Assembly (NCBI GenBank): GCA_027490725.1
Contig: JAIXXN010000053.1
Span: 62,001 to 126,000, forward strand
Length of the DNA stretch: 64,000 nucleotides
Origin: Oxalobacteraceae bacterium
GTDB lineage: Bacteria > Pseudomonadota > Gammaproteobacteria > Burkholderiales > Burkholderiaceae_D
Reading direction: 5' to 3'
Part shown: piece by piece, positions 52,412 to 61,514 of the stretch
Layout: every line of letters begins with the position of its first letter
Numbering within the stretch: position 1 is the stretch's first letter
Notes under the pieces: generated by a model
Databases searched by the model: none
What the model saw: only the letters and a program-made list of their open reading frames with translations
What the model was told of the DNA's origin: nothing
Program-made: the position numbers and the translations under genes

Positions 52412-53344
52412 TTAGCGGCCGTGGCGCTGGCGCCAGTCGGTGATTGCGCTCTGGAGGTCGCTCAGGGAGTAGACCCGGACGTAAGGGGGGCGGCGGCGTT
52501 TCAGGGCGACGTTGCTGCCGCCGGCCCACAGTTCGGCGTGGCCGGCCAGTCGGGTATGCAGTTCGGCCAGGCCATCGAGGGCCTGACGGGGGTTCATGGC
52601 GACCGAGAAGGACAGTGCGATGATGTCGACGCGCTGCGCGGTGGCCGCTTCGACGATGTCGATCAGCGGTGTCTGCACGCCGAGCGAGATGCAGTGGGCG
52701 CCTTCGGCTACGCACATGGCTTCGGCCATCAGCAGGCCCAGACCGTGGCGCTCCTGCGGCAGGGTGGTCAGCATGATGCGCGGTGCGCCCTGGCTGTTGC
52801 CGTTGGCCTGGGGCATGGCGAAGATGGCGCTGCGCATCACCACCGTCAGCGATTCCGTGTACAGGTGTTCTTCGAAGGTGGCCAGAATGCCGCTAGCCCA
52901 GGCTTCGCCGATCAGCGCGGTGAGCGGGGCAACCAGATCGATGACGAAGCTTTTCAGGCCCATCATCAGCAGCGCTTGCGAGAGCTTGCGGCGCAAGGCT
53001 TCCATCTGGTGGCTCTTGCACAGATCTAGATAGGTCTGCAGTTCCGGCGCAGGCACCGAGGTGGGTTTGACGCGGGTAGCCTGGCCCGTCAGTGCCTGCA
53101 GTTCCTCGGCACTCTGCTGGATGATTTTGCTGGGGCGAAAGCCGAGGTCAATCAGCCGCTTGACCAGACGCAATTTCTGCACCTGCTCCTGCGGGTAGAT
53201 GCGCTCGCCATTGGGATCACGCAGCGGCTGCGGGAAAGCATAACGCCGTTCCCATACCCGCAAGGTCTCCTTGGCAACGCCGGTATCGCGTTCCACGTCA
53301 CTAATTGTGCTCAGCGCTAGTGGTGTATTTTCTCTATTTATCAT
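52412..53344 (-). CDS. MerR-family regulator with B12-binding (CarH/LitR-like) domain
   Basis: A 310-aa transcription factor. Residues about 10-75 form a MerR winged helix (TISDVERDTGVAKETLRVWERRYAFP). A four-helix bundle (about 98-180) contains the motif W149-x9-E159-H160, and the next domain begins with E198-R-H-G-L-G203, the ExHxxG motif that binds cobalamin in CarH, LitR and CarA. These residues are the known determinants of B12-dependent, in CarH light-dependent, repression. I chose ATG 53344 since it gives the usual N terminus; a longer in-frame start at 53407 adds an unlikely cysteine-rich stretch. No photolyase, carotenoid or cobalamin gene is adjacent, so its targets are unknown. Confidence 0.85.
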   Translation of the reverse strand: MINRENTPLALSTISDVERDTGVAKETLRVWERRYAFPQPLRDPNGERIYPQEQVQKLRLVKRLIDLGFRPSKIIQQSAEELQALTGQATRVKPTSVPAPELQTYLDLCKSHQMEALRRKLSQALLMMGLKSFVIDLVAPLTALIGEAWASGILATFEEHLYTESLTVVMRSAIFAMPQANGNSQGAPRIMLTTLPQERHGLGLLMAEAMCVAEGAHCISLGVQTPLIDIVEAATAQRVDIIALSFSVAMNPRQALDGLAELHTRLAGHAELWAGGSNVALKRRRPPYVRVYSLSDLQSAITDWRQRHGR

Positions 53345-54377
53345 CAGGCTACGGCAGCCCCTTTCTATTGGTGGCCGCCAGAGTTGGCACAGGGTCCGGG
53401 TGCACAACGCGCTAGGTCACGCCGGATAACGCGACCAGCATTCTACATTCGATTGATGCTGCTCAGTATGGCACGCCCCTCGCAAGTTGTCTGCGCCGAT
53501 GCGTGGAAAACTGCTTGTCCACGACATGTCCGAGGCATCCTGAATGTACGGGGTGATTCTGCTCCGCGTGGAAAATTTGTCATAGACAAAATATTTTTTC
53601 CAGGAAAGTTTGCTGGCCATCCTAGAACTGTTGTTTTGTTAGTCGGCTATGCTATGAAACAAGTTTAAAAAACATATATCGTTAATTTCTGCAATGATTA
53701 AGCGTGCAACTGTTGCGTAAATGTCACAGGTAGCAATTACTTACAAATTGCTGATGCGCCGCAACACCTCGCACTGTTAGCTGAATTTCATTCAGTGATA
53801 TTACGTTTGATGATGAATATAGTTGGTATTAAGCCCCAATTCCCCGTTTAAATCGCTGAACTTTCTGCGGAGTTGTAAGCTTATTACCAATTAGTCGAGG
53901 CCGTTATGGGCTGACTCCGGTATAAAATGTGCAGGTTAATAGCAATGTCGCTATTTTCACTTGGTCCGACAACAGTGCCTGAACCGTAAGGGGCGGGCAG
54001 TATGCAAGGAAGAAATCGGGCGGAGCCTCCGGGCTAGTTGGCTGGATCGGCAGGAAATATTGCGATGCGGTAAAATGCCGACGTTTTGAGATTCTGGCAA
54101 GAGTAATCAACGGCAATCTTTGGCGTTGAACTCTTGATAGGCAAGCAAAGCATCAGTATAGTGCCGCCTCCGACGCGTAGACCGCGTTGCGATAAAGCCA
54201 GCGGCGACCGTATCGGCCGCATTTAAGTGAACGCGTAGCGTATCCCGCTATGCACTGTGGCAGCTGGGGAGTTTGCCCTCACAAATACACGGCGCCTTAT
54301 TCGGCGTCGAAAAGCACCGAACATGCCGTAATACTAGCTTTACCTTTTTACAGCTACACAACTGAAGGAAACACGTT
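53345..54377. other. Gene-free stretch upstream of the porin gene
   Basis: I see no supported gene in this 1 kb. It becomes AT-rich from about 53580 to 53900, and the short open frames in it lack ribosome sites and normal codon use. A moderate promoter candidate for the porin is TCGAAA (54307-54312) with TAATAC (54329-54334), spaced by 16 bp. GAAGGA precedes the porin ATG. Confidence 0.6.
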
Positions 54378-55454
54378 ATGAAAAAATCCCTTATCGCCCT
54401 GGCCGTTTTGAGCGCAACCAGCGCTGCAGCCTTTGCCCAGTCGAACGTCACCATCTACGGTATCGTTGATGCCGGTCTGGTGAGCGAGCGCGGCGGCGTG
54501 GCCAACACCACCAAAGTTTCCAGCGGCGTAGGTTCGGCCTCGCGTCTGGGCTTCAAAGGTACGGAAGATCTGGGCGGTGGTCTGAACGCTGTCTTCGTAC
54601 TGGAATCGGGCATCAAAGCTGACACCGGTGAGTCCGATGTTGCTGGTTCGATCGCTAACCGTCAATCCTACGTTGGTCTGAAATCGACCACCGCTGGTCA
54701 ACTGACCCTGGGTCGTCAATACACCCCTTACTACGAGTCCGTACGTGACGTAGCTGATCCATTCGCAATGGGCTACGCTGGTACCGCTAAAAACCTGTTC
54801 GGCGTGGCTGGCAACAACACCCGTAACAGCAACGCTATCGTGTACCAGAGCCCAGTGGTTGAAGGTTTCGTTGGCGCCGTATCGTACAGCGTTGGCGAAC
54901 AAGCTGGCGATGCTTCGGCACAGCGTCAGATCGGTGCCTACGTTGGTTACTCGAACGGTCCTCTGAACGTGCGCGTAGCAACCAACGCCCGTAACAACGA
55001 CACCGTGTCGCCAAAACTGAGCACCACCGTTGGCCACAACACCCTGATCGCTGCGAACTACGATTTCGCGATCGTGAAAGCCTACGCTGCGTACAGCAAA
55101 GACACCGGCACCAACAGCTCGGCACTGGGTAACAGCGCTAACCCATTCGGCTACACCGTTGCTCCAGTGGCATCGAAAGACAGCAGCGTTGCACTGATCG
55201 GTCTGACCGCTCCAGTGGGCCCAGCTGGTACCCTGATGGCTTCTTACACCCGTAAGAACGACAAAGAAGTCGCGAACCGTGACGCTGATCAGTGGGCCGT
55301 GGGTTACTCCTACGCTCTGTCGAAGCGCACCAGCACCTACGTGTCGTACGCTAAGATCCACAACAAAAACGGCGCTAGCTACACTGTTGGTAACAACAGC
55401 GAATCCGGTACCGGTGACAAAGCCTTCAACGTGGGCGTACGTCACTCCTTCTAA
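54378..55454 (+). CDS. General porin, Burkholderiales type
   Basis: A 358-aa outer-membrane porin of the Gram-negative porin family (Porin_4). The signal peptide ends near AAAFA-QSN (residue 20), and the mature start SNVTIYGIVDAGLV is the classic first beta strand of betaproteobacterial porins. A 16-strand barrel is expected, with the terminal aromatic residue in VGVRHSF. Codons are strongly biased, as in abundant proteins. The gene has its own promoter region and is closed by a terminator at 55480. Confidence 0.95.
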   Translation: MKKSLIALAVLSATSAAAFAQSNVTIYGIVDAGLVSERGGVANTTKVSSGVGSASRLGFKGTEDLGGGLNAVFVLESGIKADTGESDVAGSIANRQSYVGLKSTTAGQLTLGRQYTPYYESVRDVADPFAMGYAGTAKNLFGVAGNNTRNSNAIVYQSPVVEGFVGAVSYSVGEQAGDASAQRQIGAYVGYSNGPLNVRVATNARNNDTVSPKLSTTVGHNTLIAANYDFAIVKAYAAYSKDTGTNSSALGNSANPFGYTVAPVASKDSSVALIGLTAPVGPAGTLMASYTRKNDKEVANRDADQWAVGYSYALSKRTSTYVSYAKIHNKNGASYTVGNNSESGTGDKAFNVGVRHSF

Positions 55455-55479
55455 TCTGATCTGATCAGTTAGAATCCAC

Positions 55480-55508
55480 AACGGCTGCCTGGTGCAGCCG
55501 TTGTTCAT
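55480..55508 (+). terminator. Intrinsic terminator after the porin gene
   Basis: AACGGCTGC pairs with GCAGCCGTT around a 5-nt loop, followed by GTTCATTT; a moderate T tract. Confidence 0.75.
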
Positions 55509-55525
55509 TTCCGGGAGCTGAAACC

Positions 55526-56059
55526 ATGTTATTGCCGCGCCGCCTAGTGTTTGCCTCAGCCTTGTTGCTGGTATCGTATGCCGTGCTGGCCACGCCGAAA
55601 CTGGCGCGCCGCCCGGCTGCGCAGGTGTTGCCGCGCTATGGCATGCTGGTGTTTTCCGATTTGTGCATCAGTACCCAGACGGGCGAGTTCGGCGGTCAGC
55701 GGATTACCCTGCAGCGCTTTGCCGAAGTCGATACGGTGCTGTATGAATACACTGCCGGTGGCCTGAGCTGGCCCGTGGTGGCCAGCGACGTGGTGGTCGA
55801 TCCCCGTGGCCGGCAATTCTATTTCACGGTGCAACCGCCCGACGAGGAGGCGCGCACCATCCGTGGCACGCTCAGTGACGACGGAAAATTCCTGCGACTG
55901 GATGACAATTACTGTGCTGACCCGGCAGTGCCGATGCGGTTGGCGCGGGTCAGTGATTTTGGCCGGCAGGCGGGCGCCTGTCGCGCCTGCCCACCGCCCC
56001 GCGCGGTGCCTGAGCAGGAGGCACCGGCCGGCGTGCCGCCAACGGTGCAGCCGCAGTGA
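55526..56059 (+). CDS. Predicted secreted protein, 177 aa, function unknown
   Basis: An N-terminal signal (LVFASALLLVSYAVLA, cleavage near TPKLA) points to export. The mature protein is not recognised; it includes LVFSDLCISTQTGEFGGQRITLQRF and RGTLSDDGKFLRLDD segments, a beta-rich pattern, and a proline-rich tail with the cysteine pair GACRACPP. GGGAG lies eight bases before the ATG. It converges on the thiamine-diphosphate enzyme gene with 15 bp between the stops. No neighbour suggests a role. Confidence 0.6.
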   Translation: MLLPRRLVFASALLLVSYAVLATPKLARRPAAQVLPRYGMLVFSDLCISTQTGEFGGQRITLQRFAEVDTVLYEYTAGGLSWPVVASDVVVDPRGRQFYFTVQPPDEEARTIRGTLSDDGKFLRLDDNYCADPAVPMRLARVSDFGRQAGACRACPPPRAVPEQEAPAGVPPTVQPQ

Positions 56060-56074
56060 CCGCAGTAAGCGCAA

Positions 56075-57778
56075 CTACTGCGCTGCTTTAGCTTTCAGGG
56101 CGTTCTGGCGGATGGTGTCCAGCGTGGCGCCCGGGGTGATCAGATTGCCGTCATAGCGCAGTTCGATCACGGCTGGCAGGTTCTGGGTGCGGGCGAAGGC
56201 CAGCGAACGCTCCAGCGCCGGCGCAAACGCTGCCGTGGTGTCGACGACTTCGCCATGACCGCCATAGGCTGCCGCGAGTGCTGCAAAGTCAGGATTGTGC
56301 AGCTGGGTGCCGGAAATCCGCCCCGGATAATGCAATTCCTGATGCATGCGGATGGTGCCGAACATGCCGTTATTGAACACGATGATCACCACCCCGGCGC
56401 GGTACTGCACGGCGGTGGCCAGTTCCTGCCCGTTCATCATGTATTCGCCGTCGCCGGCGAAGGTGATCACGGTGCGTTCCGGATCGATAATTTTGGCTGC
56501 CACCCCGGCCGGTACGCTGTAGCCCATCGCGCCGCTGGTGGGGGCCAGCTGGGTGCGCATGCCACCGTAGCGGTGGAAGCGGTGTGCCCAGGTGGCGTAG
56601 TTGCCGGCGCCGTTGGTGATGATGGTGTCGGCCGGCGTCAGGGCGTCGATCAGTTGCACCACCTGCCATAGATCAAGTGGCGCCTTGCCATCCTGGAAAA
56701 TAGGTGGCTGTTGCTGCCACGCGGCCAGATCGGCTTTGGCGGCGGCCACGCTGTCGCGCCATGCGCTGGCGTCGAGTGGCGCCATGGCTGCCAGCATGCT
56801 GGCAATTTGCGGCATGCCGCTGTTAATCATCAGTTCGGCCTGATACACGCTGCCCAGTTCTTCCGTGTCGGCGTGCACGTGGATCAGGCGCTGGCGTGGC
56901 AGCGGCGCTTCGATCAGGCTGTAGCCGCCGGTGGTCATTTCGCCAAGGCGCGGGCCGATCGCCAGCACCACGTCCGCTTCGCGCACGCGCGCCGCCAGTT
57001 TCGGGTTGATGCCGATGCCGACGTCGCCAATATAGTTCGGATGGGCATTATCGAGCAGATCCTGGAAGCGGAAGGCGCAGGCCACTGGCAGCTGGTTGGC
57101 TTCGGCGAAGCGCTGCAGATCGGCGCAGGCGGCCGGAGTCCAGCCACCACCACCGAGCAGTACCAGGGGTTTTTTGGCAGCGGCCAGCATGCTGCGCAAC
57201 TGTTCGATCTGGCTGGCGGCCGGGGCGGCCTGCACTGGCTGGTAGCAGCGCGTATCGGCCACGCTGGCCACGGCGGTCAGCATATCTTCGGGCAGCGCCA
57301 GTACCACCGGGCCGGGACGGCCGCTGGTGGCGATCTGGAAAGCGCGGGCGATGTATTCGGGCACGCGGTCGGCTCGGTCGATCTGGGCCACCCACTTGGC
57401 CATCTGGCCATACATGCGGCGGTAGTCGATTTCCTGGAAGGCTTCGCGGTCAACGAAATCGTTGCCGACCTGACCGATGAACAGAATCATCGGAGTCGAA
57501 TCCTGGAACGCGGTATGCACGCCGATCGAGGCATTGGTGGCGCCGGGTCCGCGGGTGACGAAGCAGATGCCGGGTTTGCCCGTCATTTTGCCGTAGGCGT
57601 CGGCCATGAAGGCGGCACCGCCCTCCTGACGGTTGATGATGAAGCGGATCTCGGAATCGTGCAGGGCATCGAGTACGTCCAGATAGCTTTCTCCGGGTAC
57701 GCCGAAAGCGGTGTCTACGCCGTGGATCTTCAGGGCATCGACCAGAATCTGGCCGCCGGTGCGGGATGGTTGCGTCAT
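56075..57778 (-). CDS. Thiamine-diphosphate-dependent enzyme, acetolactate synthase-like
   Basis: A 567-aa three-domain ThDP enzyme. The N-terminal pyrimidine-binding domain has VDTAFGVPGESYLDVLDAL and the catalytic glutamate in INRQEGGAAFMADAYGK (about 46-62). The central domain is like that of acetolactate synthase, and the C-terminal domain carries the cofactor motif GDGEYMMNGQELATA...NNGMFGTIR. A regulatory small subunit gene (ilvH) is not adjacent, so it may be a catabolic or single-subunit enzyme such as an acetolactate synthase, oxalyl-CoA decarboxylase-like or benzoylformate decarboxylase-like protein. The specific substrate cannot be fixed. Confidence 0.8.
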   Translation of the reverse strand: MTQPSRTGGQILVDALKIHGVDTAFGVPGESYLDVLDALHDSEIRFIINRQEGGAAFMADAYGKMTGKPGICFVTRGPGATNASIGVHTAFQDSTPMILFIGQVGNDFVDREAFQEIDYRRMYGQMAKWVAQIDRADRVPEYIARAFQIATSGRPGPVVLALPEDMLTAVASVADTRCYQPVQAAPAASQIEQLRSMLAAAKKPLVLLGGGGWTPAACADLQRFAEANQLPVACAFRFQDLLDNAHPNYIGDVGIGINPKLAARVREADVVLAIGPRLGEMTTGGYSLIEAPLPRQRLIHVHADTEELGSVYQAELMINSGMPQIASMLAAMAPLDASAWRDSVAAAKADLAAWQQQPPIFQDGKAPLDLWQVVQLIDALTPADTIITNGAGNYATWAHRFHRYGGMRTQLAPTSGAMGYSVPAGVAAKIIDPERTVITFAGDGEYMMNGQELATAVQYRAGVVIIVFNNGMFGTIRMHQELHYPGRISGTQLHNPDFAALAAAYGGHGEVVDTTAAFAPALERSLAFARTQNLPAVIELRYDGNLITPGATLDTIRQNALKAKAAQ

Positions 57779-57917
57779 AGCTAGCCTTATGGGTCAGACG
57801 AGTGTCAGGATGGTAGCCATTCTACGGCGCAGTCTGGCGGCCGACTTTTCAAATGGCGACACCAAATTACAGAATTCTGGCACCCGCCCTGGTGGCGGCC
57901 TACCGCTGGCCGGCAAC

Positions 57918-57926
57918 TGGTACAAT
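57918..57926 (+). promoter_or_regulatory. Extended -10 promoter of rnpB
   Basis: TGGTACAAT provides a TGn extension and TACAAT -10 hexamer, ending seven bases before the RNA 5' end. No good -35 is seen. Confidence 0.55.
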
Positions 57927-57933
57927 AGCGCCC

Positions 57934-58273
57934 GAAGCAAGTCAGACAGTCGCTGGCCAGTGCGTAATGCCTGGCGGGAGGAAGGTCCGGACACCATAGA
58001 GCGGGGTGACGGTTAACGGCCGTCCGCTGAAAGCTGTAAGCGCAAGCCCAAGGTATAAGGCGAGGAATAGGGCCACAGAGACGAGCGTATTAAGTTACGG
58101 TGAAACGCGGTAACCTCCACCTGGTGCAATTCCAAATAGGCACGCGATGATGTGGCTCGCGGAGCGTGCGGGTAGGAAGCTTGAGCGCTGGAGTAATTCA
58201 GCGCCTAGAGGAATGGCTGTCATAGCGCAGGTTCGCCTGTGCCGTAACAAAATCCGGCCTATCGGCTTGCTTC
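57934..58273 (+). ncRNA. rnpB: RNase P RNA, bacterial class A
   Basis: The catalytic RNA of RNase P, which trims tRNA 5' leaders. The 5' end GAAGCAAGTCAGACAGTCGC and the 3' GCTTGCTTC pair to form helix P1. The conserved blocks GGGAGGAAGGTCCGGAC, ACAGAGACGAG-type J/P segments, the AGGGTGAAA-like GGTGAAACGCGGTAACCTCCACC and the late GAGGAATGGCTGTC are all present in order. The length of 340 nt is typical of class A molecules. The start and end are set by the P1 pairing. Confidence 0.95.
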
Positions 58274-58336
58274 AACTAATTTACAGTGCGCGGCTGGCGC
58301 GGCAAAGGCGTACAGCCCTTTGCCGGGACCACGCCG

Positions 58337-59842
58337 ATGAAACACTACATACTGGCCCTCGATCAGGGCACCACCAGCTCGCGGGCGATTCTGTTCGACC
58401 ACGCCGGGCAGATCTGCGGCAGTGCTGCGCAGGAATTTCCTCAGCACTTTCCTCAATCCGGCTGGGTTGAGCACGATCCCAATGAAATCTGGAATAGCCA
58501 GCTGACGGTGGCGCGCAAGGTGCTGCACGAGTGCGGCGTGTCGGGTCAGCAGATCCGCGCGATCGGGATTGCTAATCAGCGTGAAACTACGCTGGTGTGG
58601 GATCGCAAGAGTGGCGAGCCGATCGCCCCGGCGATCGTCTGGCAGGACCGCCGTACCGCCGACCTGTGCGAGCATTTGCGCGCGGCGGGCAAGGCCAAGC
58701 TGATTGCCGATAGCTCCGGACTGGAGCTCGATGCCTATTTTTCCGCGACCAAACTGAAATGGCTGCTCGATCATGTGCCCGGTGCGCGTGAGCGCGCGCA
58801 GCGTGGTGCGCTGGCGTTTGGCACCATCGATAGCTGGCTGATTTACAAACTGACGGGGCAGCATGTGACGGACGTCAGCAATGCCTCGCGCACCATGCTG
58901 TTCAACATCCATCTGATGCGCTGGGATAGCGATTTGCTGCATCTGTTCGATATTCCCGAGCAGATGCTGCCGCAAGTGCGTTCGTCCAGTGAAGAAGTGG
59001 GGATGACCCATGCCGCCTTGTTTGGTGCGGAAATTCCGGTGGCTGGCATCGCGGGCGACCAGCAGGCCGCTACCTTCGGGCAGGCATGCATGACGCCGGG
59101 GATGGTGAAAAATACCTATGGCACCGGCTGCTTCATGATGATGCAGCTGGGTAGCCATCCGGTGGCGTCGCATAATCGGCTGCTGACTACGGTGGGCTGG
59201 CGGGTTGATGGCGTGACCGATTATCTGCTGGAAGGCAGTGTCTTCATGGGCGGCGCAACGGTGCAGTGGCTGCGCGATGGGCTGGGCATCATCGAGCGTT
59301 CCTCCGATGTCGAGGCGCTGGCTGCCAGTGTGCCCGATAGTGGCGGGGTGTATCTGGTGCCGGCCTTTGTCGGACTCGGTGCGCCGCACTGGGATCCGTA
59401 TGCGCGCGGCACGCTGGTGGGTATGAGTCGTGGCAGTCATCGTGGCCATATTGCGCGCGCTGCGCTGGAGGCGATTGCCTATCAGAGTGCGGAGCTGATG
59501 GCGGCCATGCAGAAGGATGTCGCGGCCGCGCACCGCCAGATTCCGCTGTGCGAAGTGCGCGCCGATGGCGGGGCGGCCTGTAATAATATGCTGATGCAGT
59601 TCCAGGCCGATTTGCTGGGCGTGCCGGTGCTGCGCCCGACTGTGACGGAAACCACGGCGCTCGGTGTGGCCTATCTGGCCGGACTGGCGGTGGGCTACTG
59701 GGAAACGCAGGAAGAAATCCGCGCCCAGTGGCGCTGCGAGCGACGCTTCGAACCGGCCATGCCGGAACAGCGTCGGCTTGAGATGATGGGACAGTGGCAG
59801 CGCGCGGTGGAGCGTTCGCGGGGCTGGCAGCAACCGGCCTAA
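58337..59842 (+). CDS. glpK: Glycerol kinase
   Basis: This FGGY-family kinase phosphorylates glycerol to glycerol 3-phosphate. The N terminus [15 protein letters not shown] is the ATP/substrate domain signature, [12 protein letters not shown] and the [13 protein letters not shown] segment are typical of GlpK, and the C-terminal [24 protein letters not shown] completes the fold. ATG 58337 gives 501 aa, the family length; an upstream in-frame GTG at 58286 would add 17 unlikely residues. It begins 63 bp after rnpB. No glpF or glpD is adjacent. Confidence 0.95.
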   Translation: MKHYILALDQGTTSSRAILFDHAGQICGSAAQEFPQHFPQSGWVEHDPNEIWNSQLTVARKVLHECGVSGQQIRAIGIANQRETTLVWDRKSGEPIAPAIVWQDRRTADLCEHLRAAGKAKLIADSSGLELDAYFSATKLKWLLDHVPGARERAQRGALAFGTIDSWLIYKLTGQHVTDVSNASRTMLFNIHLMRWDSDLLHLFDIPEQMLPQVRSSSEEVGMTHAALFGAEIPVAGIAGDQQAATFGQACMTPGMVKNTYGTGCFMMMQLGSHPVASHNRLLTTVGWRVDGVTDYLLEGSVFMGGATVQWLRDGLGIIERSSDVEALAASVPDSGGVYLVPAFVGLGAPHWDPYARGTLVGMSRGSHRGHIARAALEAIAYQSAELMAAMQKDVAAAHRQIPLCEVRADGGAACNNMLMQFQADLLGVPVLRPTVTETTALGVAYLAGLAVGYWETQEEIRAQWRCERRFEPAMPEQRRLEMMGQWQRAVERSRGWQQPA

Positions 59843-60146
59843 GCGGGTTTTTGGCTAGTATGGGGAAAACCGTGCTGGCAAGAACGAGGTGCCTGTCAGT
59901 GGCCAGACTCGCGCACTGCAGTGGCCAGGTGCTTGAGTGGCGGAGGATGGGGTGGCGGTTTTCCACTTTTTGTCTAAAACGTCTGAAACGGTACTAGAAC
60001 GGTCTAAACGCGTCTAGAATCGGCGATGGCTCCAACTTTTTAGACTGTATTCGACTCTTTAAGGTATTTCTTAGACTGCCTTAGACGCTTGGTCGCGGCA
60101 AATTAGACTATCCTGGTCACCGCCCTTTCCGTATGAGCCGCTTCTG
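59843..60146. other. Intergenic region with a cluster of GTCTAA/TTAGAC hexamers
   Basis: No gene is seen here. From 59972 to 60108 the motif occurs repeatedly: GTCTAAAAC, GTCTGAAAC, GTCTAAACG and GTCTAGAAT on the + strand, then TTAGAC at 60040, 60071, 60081 and 60103, so the arrangement is four forward copies followed by four inverted ones. It could be a set of protein-binding sites or a relic repeat. Confidence 0.6.
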
Positions 60147-60551
60147 ATGCAGAAACAGCGCCGAACTCTGGTGACCGCGCTTGCGCTCACGCCCCTGGCT
60201 GCTTGTCAGTCCGCACCACCGACCATGAAAGAGCACAAGCCTATGTATGGCCTGATCACGAAAATTACATCCAAGCCGGGTCAGCGCAGCGGCTTGATTG
60301 CGATCCTGTTGCAAGCTACCCAGGCCATGCCCGGATGTCTGAGTTATGTCATCGCAGAGGATCCCGCCGACAGCGACGCCTTGTGGATTACCGAGGTGTG
60401 GGACCGTGCCGAGAGTCATAAAGCATCGCTCGGTCTGCCGGAAGTGCAGGCGGCGCTTCAGGCGGGGCGGCCACTGATTGCCGGCTTTGCCGAGCGTTTC
60501 GAGACGCATCCGGTGGGCGGCTTTGGCACTCGCTTAAGCCCGGCTAACTAA
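60147..60551 (+). CDS. Putative lipoprotein with antibiotic-biosynthesis-monooxygenase (ABM) domain
   Basis: A 134-aa protein combining a lipoprotein-like signal (LVTALALTPLAACQSAP, Cys about 20) with an ABM/YgiN-type ferredoxin-like domain (YGLITKITSKPGQRSGLIAILLQATQAMPGCLSYVIAEDP...WITEVWDR). ABM domains are usually cytosolic dimers, so a lipobox is unusual; an alternative start at the internal MYGLIT (codon 33, 60243) would give a normal soluble ABM protein of 102 aa. The product may act on a quinone or small aromatic, but no residue fixes a substrate. It lies just after the hexamer cluster. Confidence 0.7.
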   Translation: MQKQRRTLVTALALTPLAACQSAPPTMKEHKPMYGLITKITSKPGQRSGLIAILLQATQAMPGCLSYVIAEDPADSDALWITEVWDRAESHKASLGLPEVQAALQAGRPLIAGFAERFETHPVGGFGTRLSPAN

Positions 60552-60933
60552 GCTTTGCCAGTCCGCAGCGCAGTGTTGTTGTGCATTTCCTGTGCACGCA
60601 ACACTTGCGTCGCGGTAAGATGCTGTTTCGAATTCCCCTGAGCGCTTGTGCGCCACTTGCCTCTATCTCCCCGCTAACACCCGCCTAAATCCTCTATCCC
60701 GTCCCGCACGTGTTGCCGATTTGTCACTATCATGTTGTCCCGCTGCAACTATGTATATTTAATTCAACAGAGCAATTCCACCATAAACCCATGTGCATAC
60801 GTGAGGTAGCACTTTCACACTCTGGCATAAGTACTTAATTTGGCTAACTATTTTATTTCTATCCGGCTTCAAAGAATTGCGCTAAGTCCTTAATTTCATT
60901 ACTAAAATCGGCGTTTCGATTGCCTGAAACCGC

Positions 60934-60962
60934 TTGACCACGGACCAGCCATCCTCTAAAGT
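60934..60962 (+). promoter_or_regulatory. Promoter of the mraZ-dcw cluster
   Basis: TTGACC (60934-60939) and TAAAGT (60957-60962) are spaced by exactly 17 bp. The -10 hexamer overlaps the first MraZ-like repeat, which suits autorepression. Confidence 0.7.
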
Positions 60963-61000
60963 GGGCACATGTGTGGAAAAGTGTCATTTTGTGGGAAATT
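60961..61000 (+). promoter_or_regulatory. MraZ-box-like decameric repeats
   Basis: GTGGG, GTGTG, GTGTC and GTGGG start at 60961, 60971, 60981 and 60991, a strict 10-bp period. MraZ binds such TGGGN repeats with 5-bp spacers in E. coli (family knowledge). The two outer units are exact and the two inner ones degenerate. Confidence 0.7.
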
Positions 61001-61076
61001 TCACCCGACTTAGCGGCGGGGGAGATGGAGCCAGAAAGATGCCAGCCACACGCCGCTAACCCAAGTGAGGTATTCC

Positions 61077-61505
61077 GTGTTTCAAGGTGCGTCTGCAATC
61101 AATCTCGATGCGAAAGGCAGGATGGCTATTCCTGCCAAGCATCGTGACGCGCTCGCGATCCAGTGCGAAGGCCGCCTCACGCTGACCCGCCACCCCGATG
61201 GCTGCGTCATGCTGTTCCCCCGTCCCGTGTGGGAACAACACCGTCAACAGATTGCCCAGTGGCCTATGCAGGCCCGCGCCTGGCAGCGCATTTTCCTCGG
61301 TTATGCCACCGACGTCGAACTCGACACGGCTGGCCGCATCCTGATTGCGCCGGAACTGCGCGCTGCCGTTGGCCTCGACCGCGAGGTGGTGATGATGGGC
61401 ATGGGTTCACATTTCGAAATCTGGGATGCAGTCAAAATGGCTGAAAAAGAGCAGCAGGCCATTGAAGCCGGCACCCCCGATGTTCTCGCTAATTTTTCTT
61501 TCTGA
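61077..61505 (+). CDS. mraZ: Transcriptional regulator MraZ
   Basis: A small AbrB/SpoVT-type ring-forming DNA-binding protein that represses the division cluster, including its own promoter. The duplicated fold has the signature [19 protein letters not shown] in the first half and [19 protein letters not shown] in the second (each with the Dx3GR motif). I choose GTG 61077, which gives the canonical [11 protein letters not shown] start, with GTGAGG six bases before; a GTG at 61065 would overlap that site. 142 aa. rsmH follows 9 bp after the stop. Confidence 0.93.
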   Translation: MFQGASAINLDAKGRMAIPAKHRDALAIQCEGRLTLTRHPDGCVMLFPRPVWEQHRQQIAQWPMQARAWQRIFLGYATDVELDTAGRILIAPELRAAVGLDREVVMMGMGSHFEIWDAVKMAEKEQQAIEAGTPDVLANFSF

Positions 61506-61514
61506 GGCACTTAG

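Larger units (their letters stand above)
60552..61076. other. AT-rich leader region before the division cluster
   Basis: No gene is supported in this 525-bp stretch. It is notably AT-rich from about 60740 to 60900 and ends with the mraZ promoter and MraZ-box-like repeats (separate entries). Confidence 0.6.

Noticed and set aside
53384-53668. A 94-codon frame in the gap before the porin
   Set aside because: No ribosome site, irregular composition and no recognisable fold.
53904-54116. A 70-codon minus-strand frame before the porin
   Set aside because: Atypical codon use and no start context; likely chance.
58259-59833. A 524-codon frame antisense to glpK
   Set aside because: Shadow frame; begins at the RNase P RNA end and lacks any domain signature.
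60859-61098. A minus-strand frame across the mraZ promoter
   Set aside because: It covers the promoter and operator repeats and has no coding character.
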